A stretch of DNA of 64,000 nucleotides. Source: Antennarius striatus. Taxonomy: Eukaryota > Chordata > Actinopteri > Lophiiformes > Antennariidae. The DNA lies in the NCBI RefSeq assembly GCF_040054535.1, contig NC_090789.1, forward strand, positions 3,402,197-3,466,196. Reading direction: 5' to 3'. This document shows, piece by piece, positions 1 to 12,179 of the stretch (position 1 is the first letter of the stretch; each line of letters starts with the position of its first letter). The notes beneath the pieces were generated by a model. That model did not search any database, was not told the DNA's origin, and saw nothing but the letters and a program-made list of their open reading frames with translations. Both the position numbers and the translations under genes were made by a program.

Positions 1-3000
1 TCTGATTACTGATGTAAATTATTTAAAAAATATGTATTTCAAAAATATTATTTCACTGTGTTTGTTTTATGATTTCAACCTCAGGCACTGTTTATTATAA
101 TAAAACTTTCAAAAAGTTCAAAACAAGCATTTGGAACAATTTATTTTCATGTCTTCTGAACAACTTTTAGAGCATGTTTACAGAACTTTTCAATGATAAA
201 TCCACTTCACTCCTGAAATCACAGCACTTTTGTGTGGCTATAAATGTATTTTCCACAATTAAGATGATAAGTTATTCAATTAACTCCAAATAAGCTAAAT
301 TCAGCTAAATTCACCATATAAATGTTCACCACTATGTGAACATTTATAAGACTTACGTGACTGGTATTGGAAAATTTAAAGAAAAGGAAGTACAGGAACC
401 CACAGGATTTTTTTTTTTTTAAATAATTTATTCATTGTGGATCCTGTCACCAAAAACAGGATATCAATTCTATTTTACAAGATGCAACATCATTTTTTAT
501 TAGTATTAGTATTTTGAAGAATGAAAATCAGTGGTGCTAAAATAATCAGCAAAAATTCCGTTTTCAGTTGGATTTCTTTCTTTATTTCTTCATTTCACTC
601 TCAGTTGAAAGCTGTTATCAAAATTAGCATTACCACGTCCAGAAATTATAATTCACAAAATTTCCACATGCTCTTGCTTTTTTAAGTTTGTGTATTTTAT
701 GTGTACTGAATTCCATCCCTTCCATCACTGAACAAAATGGCTTGCGCTCCTGCTGTGTGACCAGGCCTCACTTCATCACAGGAAATGTGCCGGAGGGAGC
801 TGTTTCCACGCTTCCTCCTCTTTCTAGACACCATGAACTGTTGTGTTCTCTTCTCTCAAAGGGTGGCGACAAAGCCACATCTCTAATGTTCATCCATCCC
901 ATCATCCCTCCTCCCTCCATCTTTCTTCTGAGTGATCAGACATGAATTTAAAGCATTCACTAAAGAGGCACCAGAAAAACAGAACCTGAACATGTAATAA
1001 AGATCATATTAATGGGCTTCAAGTCATCTTATTATTATTTTATGAATTGTTTCACGTTCTAATAATAACACTTTATGAGATTAACCGATTAATCAGTTTG
1101 AAAAATAACAACAAAGGTCTTCACAGAAGAGAGTTTATGACACTCAAAATACCCAAGCATGAAAATCCCTGCATGATTAAGAAAATAAAATTAACTGATA
1201 TAAATTAGATTCATTTTCATTACAAGAGGCACATGAATAAAGGAGCTGATTGATTAAATATCAAAGCATATGACTGAACCATAACTGAACAGTGATTAGG
1301 AGGAGATTAAAGCCCATTAAAATAAAAGCATTAAAGTGTTAGAGTCTGGCTGACTGCCAAATTGCCAGTTGTTTTAAGGTTAAGTCTTGTTAATCATCTG
1401 AAACCAATATTATTATTTATTATCAGAGAACAGAATTATTGAACCAAGAATTTTATTTTGTAATATTGATTCATTCTTTCCAGTGTCATTAACCTTTTTT
1501 TACTCTTATCATACACCTTATATAAATAGAAGTTTTTTTTCCCGGAGTGAAATATTGAGTTTGCATCATATTTCCCCTGTTTTCTCCCCCAGGTCTGGCG
1601 CAGACAACCAATGAAATCTCAGTTGCAAACCTACTGATCCACATATATTCTTTGTTTCAATTTCAGGATGGACTAAGATCAAATCAAAGCTGATCCAGTT
1701 TGAAAGTGCAGTGTTATTTTTTTCCATCAATTGCTATCAAACTGATCATTTTCATGGCGCTGGTAGAAATCAGCTAATCAGCTCTATCTTTACTGGACAG
1801 ATATGCTCTGAACCTTCCAGACTCTGCAAGCATGCAAATAAGCATATTCTCATGCAGGGTTATCATGGAGTGCTTGAAATATTAAGTGTGTGCATGTTCA
1901 AATTTCAATAAATCATACTGGAAAGCGCGCTGGCTAAAATTATAGATGGGTTACTTAACAGAGAAAATGAATGCACATTTAATTAACAAGCTAATTTCTA
2001 CTGTTTTATTCCAACCCATCCGTTGTAAATTGAATTTATCCAATTTAAAGCTCAGAATCTTCACTTTAACAGGATTGTATAAAGACATGAAGGGTTTAGG
2101 TGGCACATGTTACTGTAGCATGTTGTCACCATGAAAACACGGAGCCAACACTGCGTGTTTTGTTCAGCTGCTTGATGGAGATGGCTCAGTTTAGACAGGC
2201 CCACATTCATCAACATCCCCACTCTTCCGCCCATTCCTGAGCTAATCTCATTTAGTCATTCAGTGCTGATGTTCTTTCCACCATCAACGGCTCGTAATGA
2301 AGAGTCATCTCTGCTGCTCAATCTAATCTTTAAGCAATGCCCCAGATATAAATAGGGAGGAGGGGGGAGAGAAACAAATCGTCTCCATATTATCTGTCAG
2401 TCTTTTTTTTTTTTTTTTTTCACTTGTCCAAAGTGTCATTAACTGCACCGTCAATATGTTGAGCATATTGTTACTCACAGCCTCTGAGTGGAAAATTAGA
2501 GCCTCAATAACCCTTTTGTTTGAAGTGTTTATTATGAGAGAACGGATGGCTCTGTCTTCGGAACGGGAATAAAATGTAAATTCTAACAAGATCCTGGACT
2601 GGATTTGTTGTCTTCAAACAGAACGTGATAACTGTCCCATCCTCAATTCAAAACTGAGCATCAATAATATATTTAATGTTTTACCTCATTGAAGTCATCG
2701 GGGTTTTGCAAACAAGAATTTGAATTTGATGCAACAGTTTTAAAACAGGATTATGAGAGGGAACAGATTGGGACAGTTGTGGAATAAAGGCTCATTCATT
2801 CAGGAATACAAGGTTCAATACTTTCAATATATAAAGGATATTTTCTACATGAAATCTGGAACATTTTCATCTTCAGAATCATTGTTGCACCGTTACCCTG
2901 GTTTGACTTGAGGAAACATACTTTAAACTGCATGGATTTATCAAATAAACCTCTAAAATATTTGTTTTCTGGACAATATTTCCCTTTAAATTTCAGTGAT

Positions 3001-3966
3001 ATTATTTATTTCCCTTTTGCCTGTTTTCCTTCCATTAGAGATTTCCAGTCTGAATATTCACAGCGTAAAATATGATGGGGTGGAGCATGAATTCAGGGTG
3101 GGTGACATCCACAATCTTGTTGTCCACATTCAAAATGATTTCACGTTCGTGCAGCGGGGCTCGTGCTGAAAGCTGAAAAATTTACCTCATCGATGAGATT
3201 CAGGTGAGAATTTCTCCTACATACAACTTTATGTGTGAAATATTTCAGATTAACTGACACATTTTGCGATTTCAATGTATTTTTGTGTGTTAGGAATTAA
3301 ATTAAAGGTCACTTGCTTTGAATGGCTTTAATTTCACTGTCAACACTTATTCTAGCTTAAATTTCCTTTTTTTAACTGTAAAGCAAGAATTTGAAATTTA
3401 TGCTAATTTTCCAAGGAAATTTGCTACTTTTTACCAAAAATATATATATATGTATATATTGGTCATGTATTTTACAGTGTTATGAAATTTTGAAAAATCA
3501 AAAAACAACTCTGTTTCTTTAATTTCAAAACTGAAAACAATCTTGACAAATGTTTCCATCCATTTCCTTGCGATAGAATTAAATTCTTGAAACAAATTCA
3601 GAGCATCTTTAAGGTTAACAGATATTTTTCACACATTTTTCAGTTCCATCACATTGTTTCTGGATATTTCTTCCCAGAGAATTTTGATTCTTTCAGATTA
3701 AAATCAGATGAACTGACGTTGCCGTTAACACTTTGTTGTCCAGTAATTTGTTTATGCCACAAGACTAATGAACTTATTTACTCGCAGGCTGCAGCACCTA
3801 TTATATAATAATCACTTCCTCCGTTCTTGCAGGGATAAATGACTGTCAGCCAATAAACAGACAACCAGAACTTACATCTTTAGTTCACTGTCTACAAGGA
3901 CGGACGGGCGGAAACGTCTCAATCACCAAACAGCCGCACTAGGGGGATTGGCCTCAGAGCAGCGAC
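1..3966. other. Non-coding spacer upstream of the relaxin-type receptor
   Basis: AT-rich DNA in which I see no coding exon, RNA gene or clear transposon. All open frames are short and lack any recognisable protein pattern. A 13-bp perfect inverted repeat lies near its left end (separate entry). The last few hundred bases must hold the promoter and 5' leader of the receptor starting at 3967, but I cannot point to a convincing TATA box. Confidence 0.6.
317..348. repeat. Perfect 13-bp inverted repeat (hairpin)
   Basis: Positions 317-329 (TATAAATGTTCAC) are the exact reverse complement of 336-348, separated by a 6-base loop. It is seen directly in the sequence. It could be a hairpin, the core of a small palindromic transposon remnant or a dimeric protein-binding site; nothing nearby decides between these. 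Confidence 0.7.
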
Positions 3967-5187
3967 ATGTCCGACTCTGACTTCAAGAGACTGGAGCTCT
4001 TCAACAGGATCCTGAACGGTTGTGGCGTCGGCCCCCCCTGTAATAACTCCCAATTCATCCAGAACACCAGTTCCGATGGCGGACTGGAGATCCTGGATGA
4101 TGGCTCTCCCTGGTTGAGAGTCTTCATTTCTGTTGTCTACTTCATCGTGGCCACAGCAGGCATGTTGGGGAACCTGTTGGTGATGTTCCTGCTCTATTCC
4201 ACCCACACCATCACCACAGGCACCGTCAACTTCTTCGTGTTCAACCTGGCTTTGGCTCACCTGCTCTTCTCCCTGGCTTTGCCGTTTTGGGCCATAGACA
4301 TGGCCCTGGACTACAGTTGGCCTTTTGACCAGGCCACATGCAAGGCGGTATCCCTGCTAACCGGGCTCAATGTCTTCGCTAGCTGCTTTTTCTTGATGGC
4401 CATGAGTCTTACCCGCTACTACTACGTGGCCACTGCTCTGAAATCCAGTGCCTCCCTTTGTAATAAACCATACACCTCCCCGTTGGTGACCGCTTTCATC
4501 TGGTCTGCAGCGTTGGCGGCGGCGGCACCCCGGGCAGTGTTTGCTGATCTGAGGAACGTTGGGAGCGGGAACGATACGGCTTGCCTGCTACGTTTCCCCG
4601 ACGGGACGGCCTGGCTGGGAATAAACCAGCTGGTGCGAGTGGTGTTGGGGTTCCTGCTGCCCTACACCACCATCACCCTCTCCTATCTGCTCCTGCTACG
4701 ATTCCTCTGCCGTCACAAACTCAAGAGCTGCAAATGCCTACGAAAGACTGACATTTCAAAGTCGGTGGCCGTGGTTGTGCTCTCCTTCTGCGTCTGCTGG
4801 TTCCCCTACAACATCCTCACCCTCTGGGGCGTCCTCATCCAACTCGACATCGTTGATATCAGCCCTTCCTTCTACTTGACTCAGACATACTTCTTCCCTC
4901 TGGCTAACTGTTTGGCGTTCACCAGCAGCTGCTTCAACCCCGTCATCTACTGCCTGGTGCGGAAAGAATACCGCCTGGCGCTACGTAATATATTCTATAA
5001 GCTGAGTCTGGCCATTATGTCCAAGATGCCCTATAGCATCAACTATAGCATTAATTCTGAGGGGGTGTCTGGACAAGTCGCTCCATTGGCTATCCCACTC
5101 CATAGTGTGTGCAGCCGGACGAGCCAGACCAACACCAAGAGGTACGAGCCTCTGTCGGCACTGCCAACACCTCTGTCCACCCTGTAA
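3967..5187 (+). CDS. rxfp3-like: Relaxin-family peptide receptor (RXFP3/RXFP4-type GPCR)
   Basis: An intronless 406-residue rhodopsin-class receptor, expected at the plasma membrane as a Gi-coupled receptor for relaxin-3/INSL5-type peptides. Seven hydrophobic segments lie at about 50-78, 86-110, 124-152, 171-191, 220-248, 264-292 and 305-330. Family marks include WPF after TM2 (118-120), TRY in place of DRY (149-151, also the form in human RXFP3), CWFP in TM6 (277-280), NPVIY in TM7 (324-328), the C125-C206 disulfide pair and N-glycosylation sites at N26, N33 and N202. The second extracellular loop pattern CLLRFP and the TM6-TM7 stretch resemble RXFP4 as much as RXFP3, so the exact teleost paralogue is unresolved. 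The start has a purine at -3 and precedes a full TM1 with no other in-frame Met nearby. Human RXFP4 is at 1q22, in keeping with the 1q21-type neighbours here. Confidence 0.9.
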   Translation: MSDSDFKRLELFNRILNGCGVGPPCNNSQFIQNTSSDGGLEILDDGSPWLRVFISVVYFIVATAGMLGNLLVMFLLYSTHTITTGTVNFFVFNLALAHLLFSLALPFWAIDMALDYSWPFDQATCKAVSLLTGLNVFASCFFLMAMSLTRYYYVATALKSSASLCNKPYTSPLVTAFIWSAALAAAAPRAVFADLRNVGSGNDTACLLRFPDGTAWLGINQLVRVVLGFLLPYTTITLSYLLLLRFLCRHKLKSCKCLRKTDISKSVAVVVLSFCVCWFPYNILTLWGVLIQLDIVDISPSFYLTQTYFFPLANCLAFTSSCFNPVIYCLVRKEYRLALRNIFYKLSLAIMSKMPYSINYSINSEGVSGQVAPLAIPLHSVCSRTSQTNTKRYEPLSALPTPLSTL

Positions 5188-5713
5188 AAGGCCACATCCA
5201 TCGAACTCTCTGCACCCAAACTTCAGATCGAGCTAATACTGAGTGTTTTACTGTAAACATCCTGATTAAACGTGTAGAATTCAGATTCACAGGGACGAAG
5301 CTGCTCCTCAAACACAGCTTTCACCGGCCATGCTTTGTACAGTTTTAAATATGAAATCTTGGCCATTGTTGCCATAAGTCGCCAAGATGGTCAGAGTGAG
5401 GTTGTGCCAGTTTATGAGTAGGATGATTACTGCTGTAGGTAAAGCTAAAGGCTAATGGGAGGCTCTGAAATTGACAATGTGTGTGTAAAACATGTCACCA
5501 GAGGAATGTATGATTCTTAGTTTAGTTTCTAATTCGTTGACTTTTCTTATTCGGTCAATGAACACAGGGGGGGGGGGGGTTTCACATTGCACACACTACT
5601 CAACACAACGGTGATTTTATTCATGTAAAAATGATTATCTATTTCTGCTGCTCAGTCATCGGTGATGTCTTGTCCAGGTGTGAACACGCATTTGTGATGT
5701 GTTAGACATTGTA

Positions 5714-5719
5714 AATAAA
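5714..5719 (+). terminator. Polyadenylation signal AATAAA for the receptor gene
   Basis: A canonical AATAAA 527 bases past the receptor stop codon and the first one on this strand, giving a 3' UTR of about 0.55 kb. Assignment to this gene is inferred from position. Confidence 0.6.
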
Positions 5720-5946
5720 GTTATTCCTAGCCAACACTCTCCACTACTTGTTTTTGCATGCTTTTTCCACAGTGTTAAAATATCCGAGCTTTTTTTTTTA
5801 TTGTCCTGTGATGCTGCAATAAATTAATATAGTCTTAAGAACTCAAAACTTTTATGCTGAATTTAGTGGTTATCACTTTTTAAAGATGTGTTTTTTATGT
5901 TATTCTACCAATCTTGCCAGCGTTAAAACAAGAGTTTAAAAATACA

Positions 5947-5960
5947 CCACTAGATGGCGC
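5947..5960 (+). promoter_or_regulatory. CTCF-type motif, perfect match to CCASYAGRKGGCRS
   Basis: CCACTAGATGGCGC fits every position of the vertebrate CTCF core consensus. It lies between the convergent receptor and syngap1 genes, where an insulator would make sense. Occupancy is inferred, not shown. Confidence 0.55.
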
Positions 5961-6393
5961 TGTTGCCCAATTTTATAAATATTTAAATTTGAATATTCAG
6001 TAAATCAATTATATTTATCATCTTCCTTTCAATGTTCCACCAATTGCATCAAACAGATATTTAGTAGAGTACAAACCTCCTTTTACTTTCATTTAAATTC
6101 TATTTTAAAGGAGGGGACAGAATGAGTGTGAACATATCACAGGCCTGCAGGCCCTGATGAAGAGTGTGATCGCGGCTGAGGAGAAGCTGGAGGAGCTGTG
6201 AAGGGATGGATGCGGGGTGTCGGGCAGGTGGCTGCGGTCCTCTGGCATCCTGCAGGCGGGGATGGAGAGCAGATCGATGCCAGGAAGCCGCTGAGTGACA
6301 GCAGAGGATGATTGACTTGTTTTGGTGTTTGGACGCATCTCTGCCTGAGAACGGATCAGCTCTTAGGTACAAATGCGGAGGCTCGCTGAGCTC

Positions 6394-6436
6394 TGACGTC
6401 ACGACGGGAGGGTTTGACAGAGGCGGCGTGACGTCA
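6394..6436. promoter_or_regulatory. Twin full CRE palindromes (TGACGTCA) in a GC-rich patch
   Basis: Two exact TGACGTCA sites, at 6394-6401 and 6429-6436, are 35 bases apart centre to centre at the edge of a GC-rich patch (about 6100-6440) in otherwise AT-rich DNA. Full CREs bind CREB/ATF dimers and cluster near transcription starts. No gene with a clear first exon could be linked to it, so it may be a promoter for an unrecognised transcript or an enhancer. Confidence 0.5.
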
Positions 6437-9400
6437 CAGAAAGTAGGGAAGTTTTAGTTACTACTAATTTTTTATATATATATATATTTTGTTCTCGTTT
6501 TTTTTTTAGTTTTTTTTTTTAGTTGAAGTTTTTTGATTATTCAAAGTTTCTCACTTGGAAACTACAAAATAAAAAGATCTCCAATTAAGGATTTATTCAT
6601 TTATTTAAATCACTCAGAAAAAAATCACCTGAAAAATGAGTACATTCCCTTTGTTCAAACAAAACAAATCATATCGATCAAGTATACTGACACTAATAAT
6701 ATTAGTTACAAGCGCAATCATATCTACAATAACTACCATTATAAATAAAATTACAAACATTGAACATCCACCACACAACATCGGGGGGAACTGGAGGGTA
6801 TGGCTTATCCATGGGGCATGGCTTCTTTCAAAATAAAAGTCAAGTAAATTAAGGTATTACATCCAGTAGGCCCAATTCAAGTCAGATATCCCACCAACTA
6901 TATGTTTGTGACACAGTAGTTCAATTGTGCAGAATAGTAGCTGCCAGGAAAAATAATTTTTTTTTAAAATGCTATACATCCATTTAAGAAACATAAATAT
7001 GTCAATAGCTGTCAAATATTCCTATTTAAAATATACAAGATATATTGTTTTATTTATGTGGCCCTGCTTTATCTGCAGCAAAGCAGCCGTTACGCGTTTC
7101 TTCAGTAACTTTCAGGCTTGCTGCGTTTTATTACAGTGGAGAATTTATCAGATTTTTAAATTTGGAGCAAGAAACACAGCTCCTGCCCCCTTCTATGTAA
7201 CAAATAATACAAGAGGTGTAAAATACACTATATGGATGAGAGGAGGGCCAGGGACCTACCAAAATAAAAGCACAGTAGTCGCCTCAGCACAGGCCGCCTC
7301 ACTTCGTGTGCTTTTTTTAGCTTATGTGGTCAGTCGCCAACAGTGTGTTCAGATTTTTTTTTTTTTTAAACATTCGGCATCTGTGATATCAAAAGTTCTT
7401 GTTAGCAATATCTTTGCATTCCTTGTAACACCTGAGAGTTTGACGATTACCTGGAACACCACTAATCTCATCCTGCGTTTGTGAGGAGCTTTTTATGAAA
7501 CGCAACGGCAGCGGCGCAATATACAACAGGACAAAATTTTAGAAATGGCTCTGAAGATGATCGAAGCTACTGTATGTACAAGAAATCATAAGATAGCAAT
7601 GAAACCAGCAAGAGAAGTAAAGCTGAATATGCATTTGGTTAAAATAAGCTTTATAGTAAAAGTATTTGTGCTCTATAAGTGGAGGTTTTATAGTCCTCTC
7701 AGGTTGTGGTGATAAACAGAATAAGGATCCCCACAGAGATAGAAGTCTACCTCTACAGTTAATATAGTTTGTTTTTTTTCAATAATACATGGTTATTTCA
7801 TATAATTCTATATCTTTCTAGATATTTCTCAGATGGATGAATCGAGGCTCCTCATACAACCAAAATAAATAAATGCATATCTAAAATGCGAGATGACTTA
7901 AAACTGCAATCCAGCATTGTTAAGAGCACTGCTCCTGGTTTGGGGTTGTTTTTTTTTCGATAAAGATGGGTGAGATACTTTTGACAATCTGTCTTATTAC
8001 ACCACTTCTAAGAAAATGCTCTATTTTGGGGGGAATTTTTTTTTTACAGCTCTCATCCCATCAACGCAGTCACACCGTAGCACTGTGGTTTCTGGATTGC
8101 AGCATTAAGAGCTCATAATAAAATCAGCATTTTTTTTTGTTTTGTTTTTATTTAAACCACAAGTTTCGACATGCCTGAAGGCCTACCTTTGATTTGAATA
8201 CATCTTACATATAAGAATAAATGTACATTAAGCTATTTTATACACGTCTGGTAACATAAACGTATAACTTTGTATATTTATCTCGAAGGAAAATGTTATC
8301 TTTAAAGGCAAGAGGTTAAGATAAATCATGTTGTGTGATATAAACGCTTGTGATTATCATACAGAGTTGGTTATTAATCATCACCTGCAAAAAAAGAAAA
8401 CCTTATGGACTGGCGTTGTTATTTTGGGCCCTGGGCTCAGACTGTAAGGCAGTCACGTCAGATGAACATATTCTACACATCCCTGCGTGGAATCTCTTTA
8501 TTGTTCTGTTGTTGTCACTGTTTGTTCTTCCTCTATCTCAATGAAAAACTGCTGACTGTCACTCTCACCTGGATTTAAAAAAAAAAAGGAAGAGTCAGCC
8601 AGTCAGAAAAAAAAAAGAGAAGATCATTATTTTTTTTGTTTTGTTTTTTGTACATTAGAATAATATCCAACACCAAATCCACATACTTGTCCCCGCACTT
8701 AACAAGCACATGCAGAACTGTTGCACATCTATGCTTCAGGAACATTAAACACAACGGATGAGTAAATCACTACTTTTGCTGATTTTGTTTCCAGTTGCAC
8801 ATAATGTTTATAATCATATATATTAATTTTTAATCCAATACAGCACTTTTCAAAACCAATGTCACAAAGTGCTGTACAACAAAAACATGACGAGGCAAAT
8901 AAGAGAAATAATGAAAAATGGCGCAGAACGTTGGTTTTAAAGATATTTTCCGGGGTTGTTTGATGACGTTTGAAGCTCGCTCGCTTTGCTGTCCAGAGAA
9001 ACTAAAGATGATCTGAAGCCCTGCTGTCAGAAATGCCCCCGTCTGCAGCTACGGCCATCAGCGTCATCCTTCTGAAGTGTCTGATAGCGTAGCTTTCGAA
9101 TAAAGTCGATGCCGCTCAGTAACAGCAGCAAAATGTTGCTTAGAAAATAAAAATATAGTCAGTGTCGTGTCCCTCCGTGTGGGATGTTTGTCTACTGATC
9201 TTATATAACGCATCTTTAGGTTGCTATCAGGTGTGAACGGGGGGTCCTAGAACCTGGCATGGGGGCAAGCACCAAAAAAGCTGCATTCTACTTTTTAACC
9301 ATCAGCATTTTTACGCCTGAACTCAGTTTGTTTCAGGATTATTATCATTTAAACTTCCAGGTCAGAAAACTTTTCTCTCAGACTGAGCAGTAATTCCGTC

Positions 9401-10378
9401 TAAACCTCAATAGAACGCCACAAATCTATCAGTCTTTGCGACTTAATTACGAAGTTTTTGAAATGCCATATTCTTTATTGTGATTATTTTTATTATTACA
9501 AAGTGAAAAAAACCAAAACACATCGGAATCTCCCTTTTTTTGTGTGTGAAGTATTATTTGAGAGAACGTTCTTCCCACTGAGAGTCAAAAGTGTCGTTGT
9601 GGGGGGTTTTGGGGTTCTTTTTTTTTTTTTTTTTACACCGTAAAAGGAAACCAACGAGAAAGATTGAGATTTGCGTTTAAAAGCAATTGATTGATCGTTG
9701 GGTTTGTTCGGCGGTCTAATCCAATGGAATGGCTTCACTATAAACGATGTATAAATCATAATGATAGCAGTTTTGCAGCGACAGCGTTACTAAATGATTT
9801 AATCGCAATCAAATAGTGATAGAAGTCTTGTTTTTGGGTTTGGGGTTTTTTTTTTCGGAGCCCAGATTTGAAGATAATAGCTGGCAAATGGCGGAACAGA
9901 TTTAACACGCTTGTTGTTTTGGACAGCCGTCACCACCAGGGGATATTGTGCTCATTAAAAGTCTTTTCTACATTTTGTCTGGAGCCACTTAAGTGAGAAG
10001 GGCGCGCTGCTTGCAGCAGGGAAACTCACAAAATCCGTCTTCATCTCTTCTCCTCTTTCCCCGATTAAATAAAGAAACTTATTAGTTTCGCTATTGCCAT
10101 TGTTGTGGCGTTGGCTTATATTTCAGTCAAAATGCACAGAAGAGTCACTGCACGCATTGGTCCTCACGCTAAAACTGATTGTCAAGTTTCTGGTTCAGGC
10201 AAAATTGGAATAATGTGCAAAGTTGTTTTCTTAAGAAAGTTGTGAGATGAAACCTCTGGTGGTCCTGAAGAGCTTCTCTTCACGGGTTGTTGGGGGGTTT
10301 TTTTCGTAGGAGGATCTGCATCGGTCGTCTTTACACCCGTGTGACCATCATGACCTCTGGTCACATCGGTATTGACAG

Positions 10379-10417
10379 TCAGGACCCTGGGTGGCCACCG
10401 TAGACCTGGTTGATCGA
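10379..10417 (-). CDS. syngap1: Candidate terminal coding exon of syngap1 (tentative)
   Basis: A strong minus-strand acceptor (long pyrimidine tract then CTTCAG) is followed in phase 0 by 12 codons and a TGA. The phase matches the donor of the last firm syngap1 exon, which ends after ILTDQ. The predicted tail SINQVYGGHPGS is not one I recognise from the alpha, beta or gamma SynGAP carboxy termini. A rival acceptor exists at 11804, described in the findings. Transcript data would decide. Confidence 0.3.
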   Translation of the reverse strand, partial: SINQVYGGHPGS

Positions 10418-12179
10418 CTGAAGAGAGAGAAAAACCAGTGAGCTCACAGCTTCGGACTCCATTTAGTAGACTGATAGCAAAGAAATATAAAGCAGTGCAT
10501 CATCGGCGTAACCGTTAAAGCTAGGTTAGCATCACCAGGTGACAAAAATCTGATCTTTTCAAATCCGATTTGAGCAAAACATCGGACACATGTAAGATTC
10601 ATGGCTGTGTGCCCTCAGATCAGTGATTCTAGTCGACTCAAGGAGGTTGTGATCACCATAAACCGGCTTATCAGTCATCAATAGACAATTAAATCGGCTA
10701 CTTTAATGCGTCTGCCTCCAGTACAAAGACACGACCGACAGGACAGGACTGCAAGAAGAAGGAGCAAATGTTTCTTCTGATTGACAGGACAGCACAACGG
10801 GTTTATCCGTAGACGCCAAACTCCTCTGCCTTACCTGGAATGTTGATTCATAGATTAGAATAATCAATTTTATGCATGTTTTCATGTCATAGTACGATGT
10901 GTGTGACATTAAAAAGATAAAATATTTTATTAAATATAGGCAAATTACAGTATCAAACTAAGCAGGATATAATTTTGAAACATCAAACCCCGATACTATG
11001 TTAACTAGAAATACCGAAGTTTATTTTCTTTTGAAATTTGAGGTTTTTCTTGCCTTTTAAAATCCCAGGCAAGGGATGATGAGGATGACGACAATGATGA
11101 TGGCAATGATGATGATGATAATGATGACGAGGGACTATTCCTGATATCAAGTCTTTCCCTAGTACCGCCTCACACTCCCTTTATTGACTGTGTAGGATCT
11201 CCGTTATCCTGGTCATGGTCATCCAAAACTGGACTTGAAGAAAGTTTCTTAAAGATTTTTCTTCAGTTCCTTTATTTTTTTTTGGGGGGGGGGTTTAGAC
11301 TAGAATTAACACCTGAAATAATAAAAAAAAAGTTAATCCCGCTCAAATAAACCCAGAATAAACCTGATTCAAACAGCGTTATTAAAAAAACAAAAACAGA
11401 AGGAACAGCAGTCAGACTTCCTTTAAGTGAAACATCCAATATTATAACATCATATATTGTTTTCATATGACTGCCGTTTTGAGCCCAAAGGACAGCAAAC
11501 AAACCACATCAGTCAACTTCAGTCGTCTAATGTTCTCTAAACGGGATAAGAAGCCTTTTCTCCGTGCAAACGTTATTATTTTATTGAAGACGCTGCGTAA
11601 AAGAAAATTACCATTTCACATCCGTCTCAGTGTGAGGAACGCTTCTAAATACGGTCCGAGTCTCCAAACAGGCAATTTTTTTGTCTATTTGCTCTTGATA
11701 TTGAGAGCTGAGAGAAGGTGATGTTTGCTATTCAGTCATCACAGCACAGCCTCTTCACCTGCGTCACAATTCCAGCCCACACGGCGCATTCACCCAACTC
11801 TAGTCTGGCAGAAATCGCTGGTGAGTCACAGTCAAGGTATTCTTTAGTAATGAATGCGTTCTGCGCTAGAATGGGGGGGGTTCTTTTTGAAGGGGAATTC
11901 TATTCATTTACGCTGTTGACGCCTTGCTATTCCCTTCACACAGAGGAACTAGATCAACCCCCTATTTTCTTAAATGGTGAAATGTTATTCCAAGATGTGA
12001 CATGAAGCGCATGACGGTCTGCAAAACTTTTTTCACCTGCGCTGCGTTTTTTTTTTTTTTTTTGGCGTCAATGCTTTGGGGATGTGATGTAAGAATGATG
12101 CAAAAGTGTTTTAGAGGACATGACTGGTTTAAGCGAGATAGGGATGATAAAAAAAAAAGATGTAGACACAGGCACAAAC

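Larger units (their letters stand above)
5720..10378. other. Non-coding stretch between the receptor and syngap1
   Basis: AT-rich with many T and A homopolymers. No coding exon is supported; the 171-codon open frame at 6969-7484 has no conserved pattern. It contains a CTCF-type motif, a GC-rich patch with two CRE palindromes (about 6.1-6.45 kb) and, near 8.83-8.88 kb, a segment reading like the widespread fish repeat with the core ACAAAGTGCTGTACAA. Part of it is probably the 3' UTR of syngap1 on the minus strand. Confidence 0.5.

Noticed and set aside
6969-7484. A 171-codon plus-strand open frame
   Set aside because: Its AT-rich codons and internal poly-T give no recognisable protein; probably non-coding.
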